Origin: Kosakonia pseudosacchari | Lineage (GTDB): Bacteria > Pseudomonadota > Gammaproteobacteria > Enterobacterales > Enterobacteriaceae | Assembly: GCF_900184035.1 (NCBI RefSeq) | Contig: NZ_FXWP01000013.1 | Location: 310,001-374,000 of the forward strand | DNA length: 64,000 nucleotides | Direction: 5' to 3' | Part shown: piece after piece, positions 1-10,146 of the stretch | How positions within the stretch are numbered: position 1 is the stretch's first letter | Layout of the letters: every line of letters begins with the position of its first letter | Program-made: the position numbers and the translations under genes | Notes under the pieces: generated by a model | Told to the model about the DNA's origin: nothing | Databases searched by the model: none | Seen by the model: only the letters and a program-made list of their open reading frames with translations

Positions 1-1280
1 AGAGCCGGGGTGACAAGGATTGCCAGCGCGGTCATTTTCATTTCGCGAACGTCAATTTTCTTACCGAGAAATTCAGGCGTGCGGCCAATCATCAGCCCGG
101 CGATAAACACCGCCAGCAGCACAAACAACAGCATGCCGTACAGACCCGACCCCACGCCGCCGAACACCACTTCGCCTATCTGCATCAGCCACATCGGGAT
201 CATGCCGCCAAGCGCAGTAAACGAGTCGTGCATGGCGTTGACCGCCCCGCAAGAGGCCGCCGTGGTGACGACGGCGTACAAGCTGCTTGCCAGAATGCCA
301 AAACGGCTCTCTTTCCCTTCCATATTGATGGCGCTATCGCCGCCGAGCGTCAGGAAGTGCGGGTTACCCTGTAATTCCGCCCACATCACAATCCCGGCGC
401 AGACGACGAAAATAATCGACATTGCCCACAGCAACATGTGTCCCTGACGGCGATCGCCAACCGCATCGCCAAAGGCGAAACAGAGTGCGGCCGGGATCAG
501 GAAGATCGCCAGCATCTGCACGAAATTGGTTAAGGCAGTGGGGTTTTCAAACGGATGCGACGAGTTGGCATTAAAGAAACCGCCGCCGTTGGTACCGAGC
601 ATTTTGATCGCTTCCTGCGACGCAACAGGTCCCATCGGCATCAGGTGTTGCACGCCTTCCAGCGAGGTATAAGCCTGGTACGCCGAAACGTTTTGTAGCG
701 CCCCTTGCTGAATAAAAAACAGCGCAATCAGCAGCGAGACAGGCAACAGCAGCCACAGGGTAATACGTGTGATATCAACCCAGGCATTACCAAGTGTCTC
801 CATACTGCGGCGTGAAAAAGCGCGGATCAGCGCAAAGACCACAGCAATACCGGTCGCGGCAGATAAGAAGTTTTGTACCGTCAGCCCAGCCATCTGGCTG
901 AAGTAGCTCAGGGTGCTTTCCCCGGAATATGACTGCCAGTTAGTGTTGGATACAAAGCTGACGGCGGTATTCAGCGCCAGATGCCAGGAGAGCCCCGGCA
1001 GGTTTTGTGGGTTGAGCGGCAGCATGCCTTGCAGCATCAGCATCGCAAACAGCAGCACCAGGCCGAAGATATTCAGCCATAAAATCGCCAGTAAATAGTG
1101 CCGCCAGTTCATTTCACGGGTATCGATACCGAGCCCGCGCCAGAGGAGGTTTTCCATACCGCGCACACCGGGAAGTGGCTGACCGGCGATCATCTTCGCC
1201 AGCAGCGAACCGAGCGGGCGCGCGAGGATAAACAATACCAGCAGAAAGCTGGCAATCAGAAGAAACGCCTGAGCGGCCAT
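1..1280 (-). CDS. kdpA: KdpA, potassium-binding and translocating subunit of the Kdp ATPase (3' end outside window)
   Basis: About 426 N-terminal codons of a roughly 557-residue inner-membrane protein are present; the frame runs open off the left edge. KdpA is the channel-like subunit that selects K+ for the P-type KdpFABC pump used under K+ limitation. The translation shows successive hydrophobic segments and pore loops, including the selectivity-filter motif [15 protein letters not shown] near residues 228-242 and [12 protein letters not shown] near 345. The ATG shares one base with the kdpF stop (TGATG), so the two are translationally coupled. kdpB and kdpC would lie to the left. Confidence 0.96.
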   Translation of the reverse strand, partial: MAAQAFLLIASFLLVLFILARPLGSLLAKMIAGQPLPGVRGMENLLWRGLGIDTREMNWRHYLLAILWLNIFGLVLLFAMLMLQGMLPLNPQNLPGLSWHLALNTAVSFVSNTNWQSYSGESTLSYFSQMAGLTVQNFLSAATGIAVVFALIRAFSRRSMETLGNAWVDITRITLWLLLPVSLLIALFFIQQGALQNVSAYQAYTSLEGVQHLMPMGPVASQEAIKMLGTNGGGFFNANSSHPFENPTALTNFVQMLAIFLIPAALCFAFGDAVGDRRQGHMLLWAMSIIFVVCAGIVMWAELQGNPHFLTLGGDSAINMEGKESRFGILASSLYAVVTTAASCGAVNAMHDSFTALGGMIPMWLMQIGEVVFGGVGSGLYGMLLFVLLAVFIAGLMIGRTPEFLGKKIDVREMKMTALAILVTPA

Positions 1281-1369
1281 CAGAAAGCCTCCGCGTTGAT
1301 CAGGGCATAAACCAGATAGCCCAATAACAGGAAAACCAGCACGATGCCGATTACTACGCCTGCACTCAC
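1280..1369 (-). CDS. kdpF: KdpF, small stabilising subunit of the Kdp ATPase
   Basis: A 29-residue peptide starts at a GTG behind a strong GGAGGTGG ribosome site and ends at the TGA overlapping the kdpA start. It is nearly all hydrophobic ([20 protein letters not shown]), a single membrane helix as in E. coli KdpF, which is also 29 residues. It is too short for most gene callers. Its position directly ahead of kdpA and its sequence make the identification secure. Its known role is to stabilise the KdpABC complex. Confidence 0.93.
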   Translation of the reverse strand: MSAGVVIGIVLVFLLLGYLVYALINAEAF

Positions 1370-1784
1370 AATCCACCTCCGGGGTGATTTAACGATGTGC
1401 AGAAAAAGTAGGATTTTCGGCGCAAAGATTTCGCAAAAATCGGCGGGCGGAGTGTAAAAAAAATATAAAAATCACGCGGAATGAACTGGCGGAGTGGTGC
1501 ATATACGCATTGCCCTTTTCTGTGGGGCTGTCATGTTTAACAAAAAATCCACAATTTAACTGATGGTTAGTATTAATTTAACTATTTTGTAACTTATTTA
1601 CCGGCTCAATGTAAATAAAGCCGAAATTGACAAAAAATAGTGGTCGGATGAGTAGTAAAATTACAAACAAAACGGTACTATTTTAACCAGATTTCAGTGC
1701 CGCCCTGGTTTTTACGTTAGTGACTTTCAGGGGGGCTAATAATTTTCCGGTGCTGCTTACCGGCCTGACAAAGGGGAGAGAATT
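1370..1784. promoter_or_regulatory. kdpF-ybfA divergent intergenic region with KdpE-type operator
   Basis: This 415-bp AT-rich gap separates kdpFABC (minus) from ybfA (plus). Around 1443-1470, read on the minus strand, a T-rich block TTTATATTTTTTTTACACT is followed by CCGCCCG. This matches, from memory, the KdpE-binding site upstream of the E. coli kdp promoter. The position about 75-100 bases before kdpF suits activation by phosphorylated KdpE. I see no gene in the gap. The ybfA side carries an AAAGGGGAGAG ribosome site just before 1785. Confidence 0.7.
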
Positions 1785-1991
1785 ATGGACACATACAAAG
1801 CGTTTCCGGCTCATATTGTGCTGTTGCGACGTGCTTTCGCCGTTCTGGCGGGTGTGCTGGCGTTGCCGGTAATGTTGTTCTGGAAAGACCGCGCACGTTT
1901 TTATAGCTATCTGCATCGCGTCTGGGCAAAAACCAGTGAAAAACCGGTGTGGATGGATCAAGCAGAGAAAGTAAGCTGCGACTTTTATTAA
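1785..1991 (+). CDS. ybfA: YbfA, small inner-membrane-associated protein of unknown role
   Basis: The 68-residue protein matches E. coli YbfA in length and sequence, with the near-identical stretch [16 protein letters not shown] in its centre. Residues 12-31 form one likely membrane helix and the C-terminal half is basic and aromatic. The ATG follows a good AAAGGGGAGAG ribosome site. It is divergent from kdp, as in E. coli, and ends in a strong terminator, so it is probably monocistronic. No biochemical function is established. Confidence 0.9.
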   Translation: MDTYKAFPAHIVLLRRAFAVLAGVLALPVMLFWKDRARFYSYLHRVWAKTSEKPVWMDQAEKVSCDFY

Positions 1992-2016
1992 TCGACGACA
2001 CACAGCAAACCTCATC

Positions 2017-2044
2017 GCCACCGCATTCGCGGTGGCTTTTTTTT
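2017..2044 (+). terminator. Rho-independent terminator after ybfA
   Basis: The arms GCCACCGC and GCGGTGGC flank a four-base loop (ATTC) and are followed by eight T residues. It lies 26 bases after the ybfA stop. Confidence 0.9.
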
Positions 2045-2092
2045 ACCTGCGGCCTTTGACTACACTTACTGCGGGTAGAAAAAGGAGCCGTA

Positions 2093-2470
2093 ATGCGCGA
2101 GAAAATTCCTGCGGGCATGCATACCTATTTGGCCGGGAAATCGGTCTGTTTTGACGGCGGCTATGTGAGGCTTGCGCTCGCGGCGATATCGCATTCTCCC
2201 CGGCAAACATGTGCACTGGCCCACCAGGCGATTGATACGCGGTGCAATCACATCAGGGCGCTGATGCCCGGTGTTTGTAAAACGTTTCATGCCCGGCAGC
2301 AGCCAACACTCTTCACACTGATTAAACGTTACCGCCAGCCAACCCAGCCACGGCTTGCGCCGAAGACTTTACTCAAACACTATATGACTGGATTTCCCGA
2401 CGCGTCCCGGGCCGGGCAACGCAATGTTGACTCCGGGTCAGAGGCGCGGCGCTTACGTTACGGATATTAG
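2093..2470 (+). CDS. ybgA: Short, divergent YbgA-like (DUF1722) protein, probably internally deleted
   Basis: A 125-codon frame begins at an ATG behind AAAGGAG and ends 7 bases before phr, the place held by ybgA (about 169 aa) in E. coli. The C-terminal half resembles the DUF1722 tail: LFTLIKRYRQ followed by LAPKTLLKHYM, then an RAGQR segment, ending LRLRYGY-like. An upstream stretch around ISHSPRQ recalls the domain's conserved AHS motif. About 35-45 residues between these blocks seem to be missing. The alignment is by eye from memory of the family. It may be a decaying gene or a shortened but functional protein; ribosome site and open frame argue that it is still translated. Confidence 0.5.
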   Translation: MREKIPAGMHTYLAGKSVCFDGGYVRLALAAISHSPRQTCALAHQAIDTRCNHIRALMPGVCKTFHARQQPTLFTLIKRYRQPTQPRLAPKTLLKHYMTGFPDASRAGQRNVDSGSEARRLRYGY

Positions 2471-2477
2471 GAGCGGT

Positions 2478-3890
2478 ATGACCACCCATCTGGTCTGGTT
2501 TCGCGCGGATCTGCGCGTACATGACAATCTTGCGCTTGCGGCCGCCTGTCGCAGCGATAACGCGCAGGTAAAAGCCCTGTTTATCGCCACGCCTGCGCAG
2601 TGGCAGCAACATCATCTGGCGCCTCGTCAGGCGGCGTTTATCAATGCGCATCTCAACGCCTTACAACTGGCGCTGGCGGAAAAAGGCATTCCGTTGATTT
2701 ACCGGGAAGCGGCGGATTTTACCGACAGCGTACAAACAGTGGTGGATGTCTGCGAGCGCGAGCAAGTCAGCCATCTCTTTTACAACTATCAATACGAATT
2801 CAACGAGCGACAGCGCGACGCCGCCGTCGAAAAAGCGCTACCGAATGTCGCCTGCCAGGGCTTTGACGACAGCGTGATGCTGGCACCCGGTAGCGTGATG
2901 ACCGGCAATCATGAGATGTACAAAGTCTTTACGCCCTTTAAAAACGCCTTTCTGCGCCGGTTGAAAGCGGATCTGCCCCAGTGTGTTGCCGCGCCGCACC
3001 CGCGTGAAGGCGTCGACGTCGCGCCACATCCGGTTACGCTTGATTACCCCCAACAGGATTTTGATGAAAATCTGTTCCCGGCTGATGAGAAAAGCGCAAT
3101 CGCGCGGCTGCGTCAGTTTTGCCAGCAGCAGGCAGCAGCGTATGAGCAGCAGCGCGATTTCCCGGCAATCGAGGGCACCAGTCGTTTGTCGTCGTGTCTG
3201 GCGATTGGCGCACTATCGCCGCGCCAGTGTCTGCATCGTCTGCTGGCTGAACAACCGCAGGCGCTTGACGGTGGGCCGGGGGCCGTGTGGCTGAGTGAGC
3301 TGATTTGGCGCGAATTTTATCGCCATCTGATGACTTATCATCCGGCACTCTGTAAGCATCGCCCTTTTATCGCCTGGACTGATAAGGTGCAGTGGCAGGA
3401 AAACGACAAGCATCTGCAAGCCTGGCAATGCGGCAACACCGGCTACCCGATTGTTGATGCGGCGATGCGCCAGTTGAACGCCACCGGCTGGATGCACAAC
3501 CGCTTACGGATGATAACCGCGAGCTTTCTGGTCAAGGACTTACTTATCGACTGGCGTCATGGGGAGCGTTATTTTATGTCGCAGTTGATCGATGGCGATT
3601 TCGCGGCGAACAATGGCGGCTGGCAGTGGGCGGCCTCGACGGGCACCGATGCGGCTCCCTATTTTCGAATTTTTAACCCGACCACGCAGGGTGAACGCTT
3701 TGATGCTGATGGCGCGTTTATTCGCCACTGGCTACCGGCGCTAAGCGATGTGCCGGAAAAATCCGTGCATCAACCCTGGGACTGGGCGGATAAACAGGGG
3801 GTAAAACTCGATTATCCTCGCCCGATTGTTGACCATAAACAGGCGCGAACCGCCACGCTGGCGGCCTATGAAGCTGCCCGTAAAGCGTAA
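2478..3890 (+). CDS. phr: Deoxyribodipyrimidine photo-lyase
   Basis: The 470-residue enzyme repairs cyclobutane pyrimidine dimers using blue light, with FAD and a methenyltetrahydrofolate antenna. The start MTTHLVWFRADLRVHDN is the typical photolyase N-terminus, and the FAD region shows WREFYRH, a TGYPIVDAAMRQL segment and MHNRLRMI. The length is close to the 472 residues of E. coli Phr. I chose the ATG at 2478 because it follows AGGAG and starts the conserved region; an open extension to 2424 has no family support. It sits with nei, another DNA-repair gene, across the pxp cluster. Confidence 0.97.
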   Translation: MTTHLVWFRADLRVHDNLALAAACRSDNAQVKALFIATPAQWQQHHLAPRQAAFINAHLNALQLALAEKGIPLIYREAADFTDSVQTVVDVCEREQVSHLFYNYQYEFNERQRDAAVEKALPNVACQGFDDSVMLAPGSVMTGNHEMYKVFTPFKNAFLRRLKADLPQCVAAPHPREGVDVAPHPVTLDYPQQDFDENLFPADEKSAIARLRQFCQQQAAAYEQQRDFPAIEGTSRLSSCLAIGALSPRQCLHRLLAEQPQALDGGPGAVWLSELIWREFYRHLMTYHPALCKHRPFIAWTDKVQWQENDKHLQAWQCGNTGYPIVDAAMRQLNATGWMHNRLRMITASFLVKDLLIDWRHGERYFMSQLIDGDFAANNGGWQWAASTGTDAAPYFRIFNPTTQGERFDADGAFIRHWLPALSDVPEKSVHQPWDWADKQGVKLDYPRPIVDHKQARTATLAAYEAARKA

Positions 3891-3900
3891 AGGAGTGATG

Positions 3901-4644
3901 ATGAAAAATACCGAGCTGGAAAAACTGATTAACGAAAAACTTAACAGTGCGGCGTTCAGTGATTACGGCCCGAACGGGCTTCAGGTTGAAGGGCGGGAAA
4001 CGGTACAGAAAATTATCACTGGTGTGACCGCAAGCCAGGCGCTGCTGGACGAAGCGGTACGCCAGCAGGCGGATGCAGTGATTGTCCATCACGGTTATTT
4101 CTGGAAAAACGAAGCGCCGATCATTCGTGGTATGAAACGTCACCGCCTGAAAACGTTACTGGCGAATGACATCAATCTGTACGGATGGCACCTGCCGCTT
4201 GACGCGCACCCTGAGCTTGGCAATAACGCGCAACTGGCGGCTTTGCTCGGCATTAACGTGATGGGGGAAATTGAAGAGTTGCTGCCGTGGGGCGAACTGT
4301 CGATGCCGGTTCCGGGGCTGGAGCTGGCGTCGTGGATTGAAGCGCGACTTGGGCGTAAGCCGCTGTGGTGTGGCGATACCGGGCCGGAAAAAATCACCCG
4401 CGTTGCCTGGTGTACCGGCGGTGGGCAGAGCTTTATTGATAAAGCGGCCCGCTTCGGCGTTGATGCGTTTATCACCGGCGAAGTCTCCGAACAGACTATT
4501 CATTCCGCCCGTGAACAGGGGCTGCATTTCTACGCTGCGGGCCACCACGCCACCGAGCGCGGTGGCATCCGCGCGCTCAGCGACTGGCTGAATGAAAATA
4601 GCGATCTTGACGTCACGTTTATCGATATTCCGAACCCGGCGTAA
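3901..4644 (+). CDS. ybgI: YbgI, Nif3-like dinuclear-metal protein
   Basis: The 247-residue protein has the same length as E. coli YbgI and a near-identical sequence. Metal-binding motifs are visible: VIVHHGYFW near residues 61-69, DAHPELGNN near 100, and GHHATERGG in the C-terminal part. The family forms hexameric toroids with a two-metal centre; a GTP cyclohydrolase type 2-like label is widespread but the physiological reaction is unknown. Tandem ATGs occur at 3898 and 3901; the second gives the family start MKNTELE. It opens the probable ybgI-pxpBCA-nei operon. Confidence 0.95.
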   Translation: MKNTELEKLINEKLNSAAFSDYGPNGLQVEGRETVQKIITGVTASQALLDEAVRQQADAVIVHHGYFWKNEAPIIRGMKRHRLKTLLANDINLYGWHLPLDAHPELGNNAQLAALLGINVMGEIEELLPWGELSMPVPGLELASWIEARLGRKPLWCGDTGPEKITRVAWCTGGGQSFIDKAARFGVDAFITGEVSEQTIHSAREQGLHFYAAGHHATERGGIRALSDWLNENSDLDVTFIDIPNPA

Positions 4645-4655
4645 GGAGAGGGCAA

Positions 4656-5312
4656 GTGCAGCGAGCACGGTGTTATTTGTTAGGTGAAAGCGCGGTGGTG
4701 CTGGAGCTGGAGCCGCCGGTACAACTGGCGACGCAAAAGCGTATCTGGCGGCTGACGCAACGGCTGGCGGACGTGCCGGACGTGGTGGAGGCTATTCCGG
4801 GGATGAATAACATTATGGTGGTGCTGCGCGATCCGCATTCGCTGGCGCTCGACGCGATTGAGCGTTTACAGCGCTGGTGGGAAGAGAGCGAGGCGCTGGA
4901 ACCCGAGTCTCGCACCATTGAGATCCCGGTGCTGTATGGCAAAACTGCCGGGCCTGATCTGGGGCTGGTGGCGGAACACTGCCGGATGACGGAAAAGCAG
5001 GTCGTTGAGCTGCATGCTTCCATCGATTACGTGGTGTGGTTTCTTGGCTTCCAGCCCGGTTTTCCTTATCTGGGCGGGATGCCGGAGGCGCTTGCCACAC
5101 CGCGCCGCGCCGAACCGCGTGTGCGCGTTCCCGCCGGTTCTGTCGCCATTGGCGGCGCGCAAACCGGCATTTATCCCCTGGAAACGCCCGGCGGCTGGAA
5201 CCTGATCGGACGTACCGATCTGGCATTGTTCAACCCGCGTTTGCCGGAGCCGGTGTTATTACGTCCGGGCGATACGCTACGGTTTGTGCCGCGCAAGGAG
5301 GGCGTATGCTGA
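4656..5312 (+). CDS. pxpB: 5-oxoprolinase subunit PxpB
   Basis: The 218-residue protein begins at a GTG behind TAAGGAGAGG and matches E. coli PxpB (YbgJ) in length. With PxpA and PxpC it forms the prokaryotic ATP-dependent 5-oxoprolinase that opens pyroglutamate to glutamate and removes a damage product of glutamine metabolism. It belongs to the allophanate hydrolase subunit 1 (KipI-like) family, recognisable from [15 protein letters not shown] and [17 protein letters not shown]. Its stop overlaps the pxpC start by 7 bases, implying coupled translation. Confidence 0.96.
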   Translation: MQRARCYLLGESAVVLELEPPVQLATQKRIWRLTQRLADVPDVVEAIPGMNNIMVVLRDPHSLALDAIERLQRWWEESEALEPESRTIEIPVLYGKTAGPDLGLVAEHCRMTEKQVVELHASIDYVVWFLGFQPGFPYLGGMPEALATPRRAEPRVRVPAGSVAIGGAQTGIYPLETPGGWNLIGRTDLALFNPRLPEPVLLRPGDTLRFVPRKEGVC

Positions 5313-6238
5313 AAATTATCCGCGCGGGAATGTATACCACCTTGCAGGGGGGCAAACGTATTGGCTTGCGTCAGTCTGGCGTCAGCTACTGCGGCGCGCT
5401 GGACGAGCCTGCATTACAGATTGCCAATGCGCTGGTGGGCAACGCGCCTGAGGCAGCGGCGCTGGAAATTACTTTTGGTCAGTGCGAAGTTGAGTTTGGT
5501 CGCGATGCCTGGTTTGCGCTCACTGGCGCAGGCTGTGAGGCGAAACTCGACGGTAAAGCGGTGTGGACCGGCTGGCGGTTTGCGGCAAAAGCCGGTCAGC
5601 GGCTGGTGCTGAAAAGGCCGCTGCACGGCGTGCGCAGCTATCTTGCGGTTGCCGGGAGCTTTGCCGTACCAGCGGTAATGGGCTCGGTCAGCACCGATCT
5701 GAAAACCGCCATCGGCGGGCTGGAAGGGCGACTCTTGCGCGATGGCGATGTGTTGCCACTGGGCGAACCTGTGCGTCATTTTCACACACAGCAAGGGGTA
5801 AAACAGTTGCTGTGGGGCAACCGCATTCGCGCGTTGCCAGGGCCGGAGTATCACGAATTCGACAGCGCCTCGCAGGAGGCGTTCTGGCGTTTGCCGTGGC
5901 AGATAAGCCCGCAGAGTAACCGTATGGGTTACCGTTTGCAGGGGCAGCCGTTGGTGCGTACCACGTCGCGCGAACTCCTTTCCCACGGCTTGTTGCCGGG
6001 CATAGTGCAGGTTCCCTCTAACGGGCAACCGATAGTGCTGATGAATGATGCCCAGACCACCGGCGGTTACCCGCGAATTGCCTGCATTATCGAGGCGGAT
6101 ATGTACCACCTGGCGCAAATCCCACTCGGGCAGCCGATACATTTTGTTCAGTGCTCGCTGGATGAGGCGCTGAAGGCGCGTCGCGAGCAGCGTATCTACC
6201 TCGATCAACTGGCATGGCGTCTGCACAATGAAAATTGA
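5306..6238 (+). CDS. pxpC: 5-oxoprolinase subunit PxpC
   Basis: The 310-residue protein, the same length as E. coli PxpC (YbgK), is of the allophanate hydrolase subunit 2 (KipA-like) family. Typical blocks are [31 protein letters not shown] and [15 protein letters not shown]. It is the partner of PxpB in the oxoprolinase complex. The ATG at 5306 lies inside the pxpB tail behind AAGGAGGG; a longer open frame upstream is the pxpB sequence read out of phase. It overlaps pxpA by 11 bases. Confidence 0.96.
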   Translation: MLKIIRAGMYTTLQGGKRIGLRQSGVSYCGALDEPALQIANALVGNAPEAAALEITFGQCEVEFGRDAWFALTGAGCEAKLDGKAVWTGWRFAAKAGQRLVLKRPLHGVRSYLAVAGSFAVPAVMGSVSTDLKTAIGGLEGRLLRDGDVLPLGEPVRHFHTQQGVKQLLWGNRIRALPGPEYHEFDSASQEAFWRLPWQISPQSNRMGYRLQGQPLVRTTSRELLSHGLLPGIVQVPSNGQPIVLMNDAQTTGGYPRIACIIEADMYHLAQIPLGQPIHFVQCSLDEALKARREQRIYLDQLAWRLHNEN

Positions 6239-6965
6239 TTTAAACGCCGATCTCGGCGAAGGCTGCGGCAATGATGCGGCGTTACTCCAGCTGGTTTCTT
6301 CTGCCAATATCGCCTGCGGTTTCCACGCAGGCGATGCGCAAACCATGCTGACTTGTGTGCGTGACGCATTGCGTAATGGTGTGGCGGTGGGGGCGCATCC
6401 CTCCTTTCCGGACCGGGAAAACTTTGGCCGCACGGCGATGCATTTGCCGCCGGATATTGTCTATGCCCAAATGCTGTATCAAATTGGCGCGCTGGCGGCG
6501 ATGGTGTGTGCAGAAGGCGGCAAACTGCATCATGTGAAACCGCACGGTATGCTCTACAACCAGGCGGCGGATGACGCGGCGCTGGCCGATGCCATTGCCG
6601 GAGCGGTTTACGATGCTGATCCCGCATTGATTCTGGTTGGGCTGGCGGGCAGCGAGTTGATTCGTGCCGGAGAGCGTTATGGTTTGCGCACGCGCCAGGA
6701 GGTATTTGCCGATCGTGGCTACCTCCGCGATGGGCGTCTGGTGCCGCGCAGTGCGCCGGGCGCGCTAATTGATGATGACAATCTGGCGCTGGCGCAAACG
6801 CTGGAGATGGTGCTGGAGGGGCGGGTGAGATGCATCACCGGTGAGTTTGTTAATGTGCAGGCGCAAACGGTCTGCCTGCACGGCGATGGCGAGCACGCGC
6901 TGCTGTTTGCCCGCCGCTTACACAGTGCCTTTGCCCAACGTGGCGTGATGATTTCTGCCCACTAA
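6228..6965 (+). CDS. pxpA: 5-oxoprolinase subunit PxpA (LamB/YcsF family)
   Basis: The 245-residue protein carries LamB/YcsF family signatures: [16 protein letters not shown] at the start, [19 protein letters not shown], and [10 protein letters not shown]. It supplies the third subunit of 5-oxoprolinase. The start overlaps pxpC by 11 bases, and nei follows after only 14 bases, so ybgI-pxpBCA-nei looks like a single transcript. Confidence 0.96.
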   Translation: MKIDLNADLGEGCGNDAALLQLVSSANIACGFHAGDAQTMLTCVRDALRNGVAVGAHPSFPDRENFGRTAMHLPPDIVYAQMLYQIGALAAMVCAEGGKLHHVKPHGMLYNQAADDAALADAIAGAVYDADPALILVGLAGSELIRAGERYGLRTRQEVFADRGYLRDGRLVPRSAPGALIDDDNLALAQTLEMVLEGRVRCITGEFVNVQAQTVCLHGDGEHALLFARRLHSAFAQRGVMISAH

Positions 6966-6979
6966 CGCAAGGAGTTTTT

Positions 6980-7771
6980 ATGCCGGAAGGACCGGAGATC
7001 CGCCGGGCGGCAGATACGCTTGAAGCCGCGGTTAAAGGCAAACCATTAACCGATGTCTGGTTTGGTCTGCCGTCATTGGCGCGTTTCGCCGCTGATCTGG
7101 TGGGACAGTGCGTTGAGAAAATGGAAACGCGGGGAAAAGCGCTCCTGACGCATTTTTCCGGTGGGCTAACCCTTTACAGTCATAACCAGCTTTACGGCGT
7201 CTGGCGCGTGGTCAGGGCAGGAGAGATCCCGCAAACCAACCGAGTACTACGCGTGCGGCTGCAAACGGAGCAAAAGGCGATTTTGCTGTACAGCGCGTCG
7301 GACATTTCGTTACTCACCCCGGAACAACTAGCGCAGCATCCCTTTTTACAGCGCGTCGGGCCGGATGTGCTGGATATGACGCTAACCGTAGAGCAGGTAA
7401 AAGCGCGGTTGTTATCGCCCCGTTTTCGCCGTCGCCAGTTTTCCGGGTTATTGCTCGATCAGGCCTTTCTGGCCGGGCTGGGTAACTATCTGCGTGTCGA
7501 AATTCTCTGGCAAAGCGCACTGGCGCCACAGCACAACGCCTCGCAACTTAGCGAAGCGCAACTGGATGTGTTATCGCAGGCGCTACTTGATATTCCCCGT
7601 TTGTCATACCAGACACGCGGCGTGGTGGATGAGAATAAACACCACGGCGCGCTGTTTCGCTTTAAGGTATTTCACCGCGCCGGAGAAGCGTGCGAGCGTT
7701 GCGGTGGGATAATTGAGAAAACCACCATGTCGTCCCGGCCGTTTTACTGGTGCCCGGTTTGTCAGCGTTAA
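6980..7771 (+). CDS. nei: Endonuclease VIII (DNA glycosylase/AP lyase)
   Basis: The 263-residue protein starts [10 protein letters not shown]; after Met removal Pro is the catalytic nucleophile and Glu3 the acid, as in the Fpg/Nei family. It excises oxidised pyrimidines and cleaves the backbone. Other marks are [22 protein letters not shown] and a C-terminal zinc finger with CERCGG and CPVC pairs. The length equals E. coli Nei. A strong bidirectional terminator follows at once. The E. coli downstream gene abrB is absent and gltA follows directly. Confidence 0.97.
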   Translation: MPEGPEIRRAADTLEAAVKGKPLTDVWFGLPSLARFAADLVGQCVEKMETRGKALLTHFSGGLTLYSHNQLYGVWRVVRAGEIPQTNRVLRVRLQTEQKAILLYSASDISLLTPEQLAQHPFLQRVGPDVLDMTLTVEQVKARLLSPRFRRRQFSGLLLDQAFLAGLGNYLRVEILWQSALAPQHNASQLSEAQLDVLSQALLDIPRLSYQTRGVVDENKHHGALFRFKVFHRAGEACERCGGIIEKTTMSSRPFYWCPVCQR

Positions 7772-7774
7772 AAT

Positions 7775-7803
7775 AAAAAACGCGCCTGAAGGCGCGTTTT
7801 TTT
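7775..7803. terminator. Bidirectional terminator between nei and gltA
   Basis: The stem CGCGCC-TGAA-GGCGCG is flanked by an A-tract on the left and a T-tract on the right, so it can terminate both nei (plus) and gltA (minus). Confidence 0.93.
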
Positions 7804-7817
7804 AGGCGGGTTGGCTA

Positions 7818-9104
7818 TCAATCTTTTTTCAGATCGGAGCTGAACTCGCGTTTTTCGTAACCGGTGTACAGCTGACGCGGACGAGCAATTTTGATGCCGT
7901 CGTCGTGCATTTCGTTCCAGTGCGCAATCCAGCCAACGGTACGCGCCATCGCGAAGATAACGGTAAACATGGAGGCCGGGATCCCCATCGCTTTCAGGAT
8001 AATACCGGAGTAGAAGTCAACGTTCGGGTAGAGCTTACGCTCGATGAAGTACGGGTCGTTGAGCGCAATATGCTCAAGTTCCATCGCCACTTCCAGCAGA
8101 TCATCTTTGGTGCCCAGCTCACGCAGCACTTCGTGGCAGGTTTCACGCATCACGGTAGCGCGCGGGTCATAGTTCTTGTAGACACGGTGACCAAAGCCCA
8201 TCAGACGGAACGAATCGTTTTTGTCTTTGGCGCGGCGCAGGAATTCAGGGATGTGTTTTACAGAACTGATCTCTTCGAGCATGCGCAGAGCCGCTTCGTT
8301 GGCGCCGCCGTGCGCCGGTCCCCACAGAGAAGCGATACCGGCAGCGATACAGGCGAACGGGTTCGCGCCAGAAGAGCCAGCGGTGCGCACGGTCGAGGTG
8401 GAGGCGTTTTGCTCATGGTCGGCGTGCAGGATCAGAATACGGTCCATTGCGCGTTCCAGCACCGGGTTCACTTCATACGGTTCACACGGTGTGGAGAACA
8501 TCATGTGCAGGAAGTTACCGGCGTAGGAGAGATTATTCTGCGGGTAAACGAACGGCTGACCGATGGAATATTTGTAACACATCGCCGCCACGGTCGGCAT
8601 TTTCGACAGCAGGCGGAACGCGGCAATCTCACGGTGACGCGGATTGTTAACATCCAGTGAATCGTGGTAGAACGCCGCCAGCGCGCCAGTCACCCCGCAC
8701 AGCACCGCCATCGGGTGCGAGTCGCGACGGAAACCGTGGAACAGACGGGTGATCTGCTCATGGATCATGGTGTGGCGCGTGACGGTCAGTTTGAATTCGT
8801 CAAACTGCTCCTGGGTCGGTTTTTCACCGTAGAGCAGAATGTAGCAGACTTCCAGATAGTTGGATTCAGTCGCCAGTTGGTCGATAGGGAAACCACGGTG
8901 CAGCAGAATACCTTCGTCACCGTCGATAAAGGTGATTTTTGATTCGCATGATGCGGTAGAGGTAAAACCTGGGTCAAAAGTGAATACCCCTTTTGAACCG
9001 AGACTACGGATATCAATCACATCCTGACCGAGCGTGCCTTTTAGCACATCCAGTTCAATAGCAGCGTCACCATTGTAGGTGATGGTTGCTTTCTTATCAG
9101 CCAT
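7818..9104 (-). CDS. gltA: Citrate synthase
   Basis: The 428-residue type II (NADH-sensitive, hexameric) citrate synthase condenses oxaloacetate with acetyl-CoA. The protein is almost identical to E. coli GltA and one residue longer at the C-terminus (LKKD). Catalytic regions are visible: [30 protein letters not shown] and [16 protein letters not shown], the last carrying the catalytic Asp. It is transcribed away from sdhCDAB, the usual arrangement that places the whole TCA cluster around one regulatory gap. Confidence 0.98.
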   Translation of the reverse strand: MADKKATITYNGDAAIELDVLKGTLGQDVIDIRSLGSKGVFTFDPGFTSTASCESKITFIDGDEGILLHRGFPIDQLATESNYLEVCYILLYGEKPTQEQFDEFKLTVTRHTMIHEQITRLFHGFRRDSHPMAVLCGVTGALAAFYHDSLDVNNPRHREIAAFRLLSKMPTVAAMCYKYSIGQPFVYPQNNLSYAGNFLHMMFSTPCEPYEVNPVLERAMDRILILHADHEQNASTSTVRTAGSSGANPFACIAAGIASLWGPAHGGANEAALRMLEEISSVKHIPEFLRRAKDKNDSFRLMGFGHRVYKNYDPRATVMRETCHEVLRELGTKDDLLEVAMELEHIALNDPYFIERKLYPNVDFYSGIILKAMGIPASMFTVIFAMARTVGWIAHWNEMHDDGIKIARPRQLYTGYEKREFSSDLKKD

Positions 9105-9756
9105 TTACGGTCTCCTTAGCGCCTTATTGCTTAAGACCGCCAGTCACCGGATTTGCATTCAACTGCCAATCAACGTTACCAGTTTGTTATTTGGCTCGCA
9201 GCTCTGTTGAGAGGAGGTACCAGGGTACAGAGCGATGGGCGCGTGCAAGTACACATTGAAAATACAGCGAAAAAACAGCAAATCAGCGTCTTAGCAGTCC
9301 GAATTTGTCAAACCTGTATATCACTAATAACTGTCCTGATTACATCGGTCAATACCATCACACTGTTACATAACTTATTCTCAGGTGAAAGTAAGACCCC
9401 ATAACTTTTGCGAATTATAAGCCCTTTCTGGCGTAGTTTGTAACAAGAATGTTTAACTTTTGTCAAATCAGATGATTAAAATTTAAAAGAATGTTGTTAT
9501 CGTGATGGGGGTCACTGTTCTGCATAAAACCCGACAAACTATATGTAGGTTAATTGTAATGATTTTGTGAACGACCTATACTGCCGCCAGGTCTCCGGAA
9601 TACCCCTGCAATCCCGAGCCACCCAGCGTTGTAACCTGTCGTTTAGCATCTGGAAGCTAATTTTTTGCATGACGAGCAGTTATAGAAAAGGACGCTGTCT
9701 GACCCGCACGCAGACCGGAGGAAGGAAACTATAAGAATAGCATGTGGGCGTTATTC
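9105..9756. promoter_or_regulatory. gltA-sdhC divergent control region
   Basis: This 652-bp gap drives gltA leftward and sdhCDAB-sucABCD rightward. For sdh I read a sigma70 promoter with -35 TTGTAA at 9554-9559, a 17-bp spacer and -10 TATACT at 9577-9582. A CRP-like site CGTGATGGGGGTCACT lies at 9501-9516, centred about 80 bases before the likely start. The following leader (about 9589-9756) contains the conserved GGAGGAAGGAAA stretch. ArcA sites are expected from E. coli but I did not assign them. I see no gene in the gap. Confidence 0.75.
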
Positions 9757-10146
9757 ATGATAAAAAATGTGAAAAAACAAAGACCTGTCAATCTGGATCT
9801 GACAACAATTCGGTTTCCTGTTACGGCTATAGCTTCCATTCTCCACCGCGTTTCCGGCGTCATTACTTTCGTGGCGGTTGGCATTCTGCTGTGGTTACTG
9901 GGCCTGTCGCTGTCATCCGAAGAGGGCTTCCTGACCGCCTCTGCCATCATGAGCAGCTTTTTCGTTAAATTCATTTTCTGGGGCATCCTGACAGCGCTGG
10001 CTTATCACGCTGTGGGCGGTATTCGCCATATGTTAATGGATTTTGGCTGGCTGGAAGAAACCTTCGAAGCAGGAAAGCGTTCCGCTAATCTCTCTTTTGC
10101 AATCACTGTCGTGCTTTCAATTCTCGCAGGAGTCCTCGTATGGTAA
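9757..10146 (+). CDS. sdhC: Succinate dehydrogenase cytochrome b556 subunit
   Basis: The 129-residue membrane anchor of complex II has three helices and, with SdhD, binds heme b556 and ubiquinone. SILHRVSG near residues 24-31 holds the quinone-site Ser/Arg region and [10 protein letters not shown] contains the His heme ligand. I chose the ATG at 9757 ([13 protein letters not shown]) to match E. coli; an in-frame ATG at 9742 would add five residues. It overlaps sdhD by 7 bases. Confidence 0.95.
   Translation: MIKNVKKQRPVNLDLTTIRFPVTAIASILHRVSGVITFVAVGILLWLLGLSLSSEEGFLTASAIMSSFFVKFIFWGILTALAYHAVGGIRHMLMDFGWLEETFEAGKRSANLSFAITVVLSILAGVLVW

Noticed and set aside
9105-9756. Small gene in the gltA-sdhC gap (open stretch around 9153-9404)
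   Set aside because: No ribosome site, unusual composition and location over the expected gltA promoters; the gap is regulatory.
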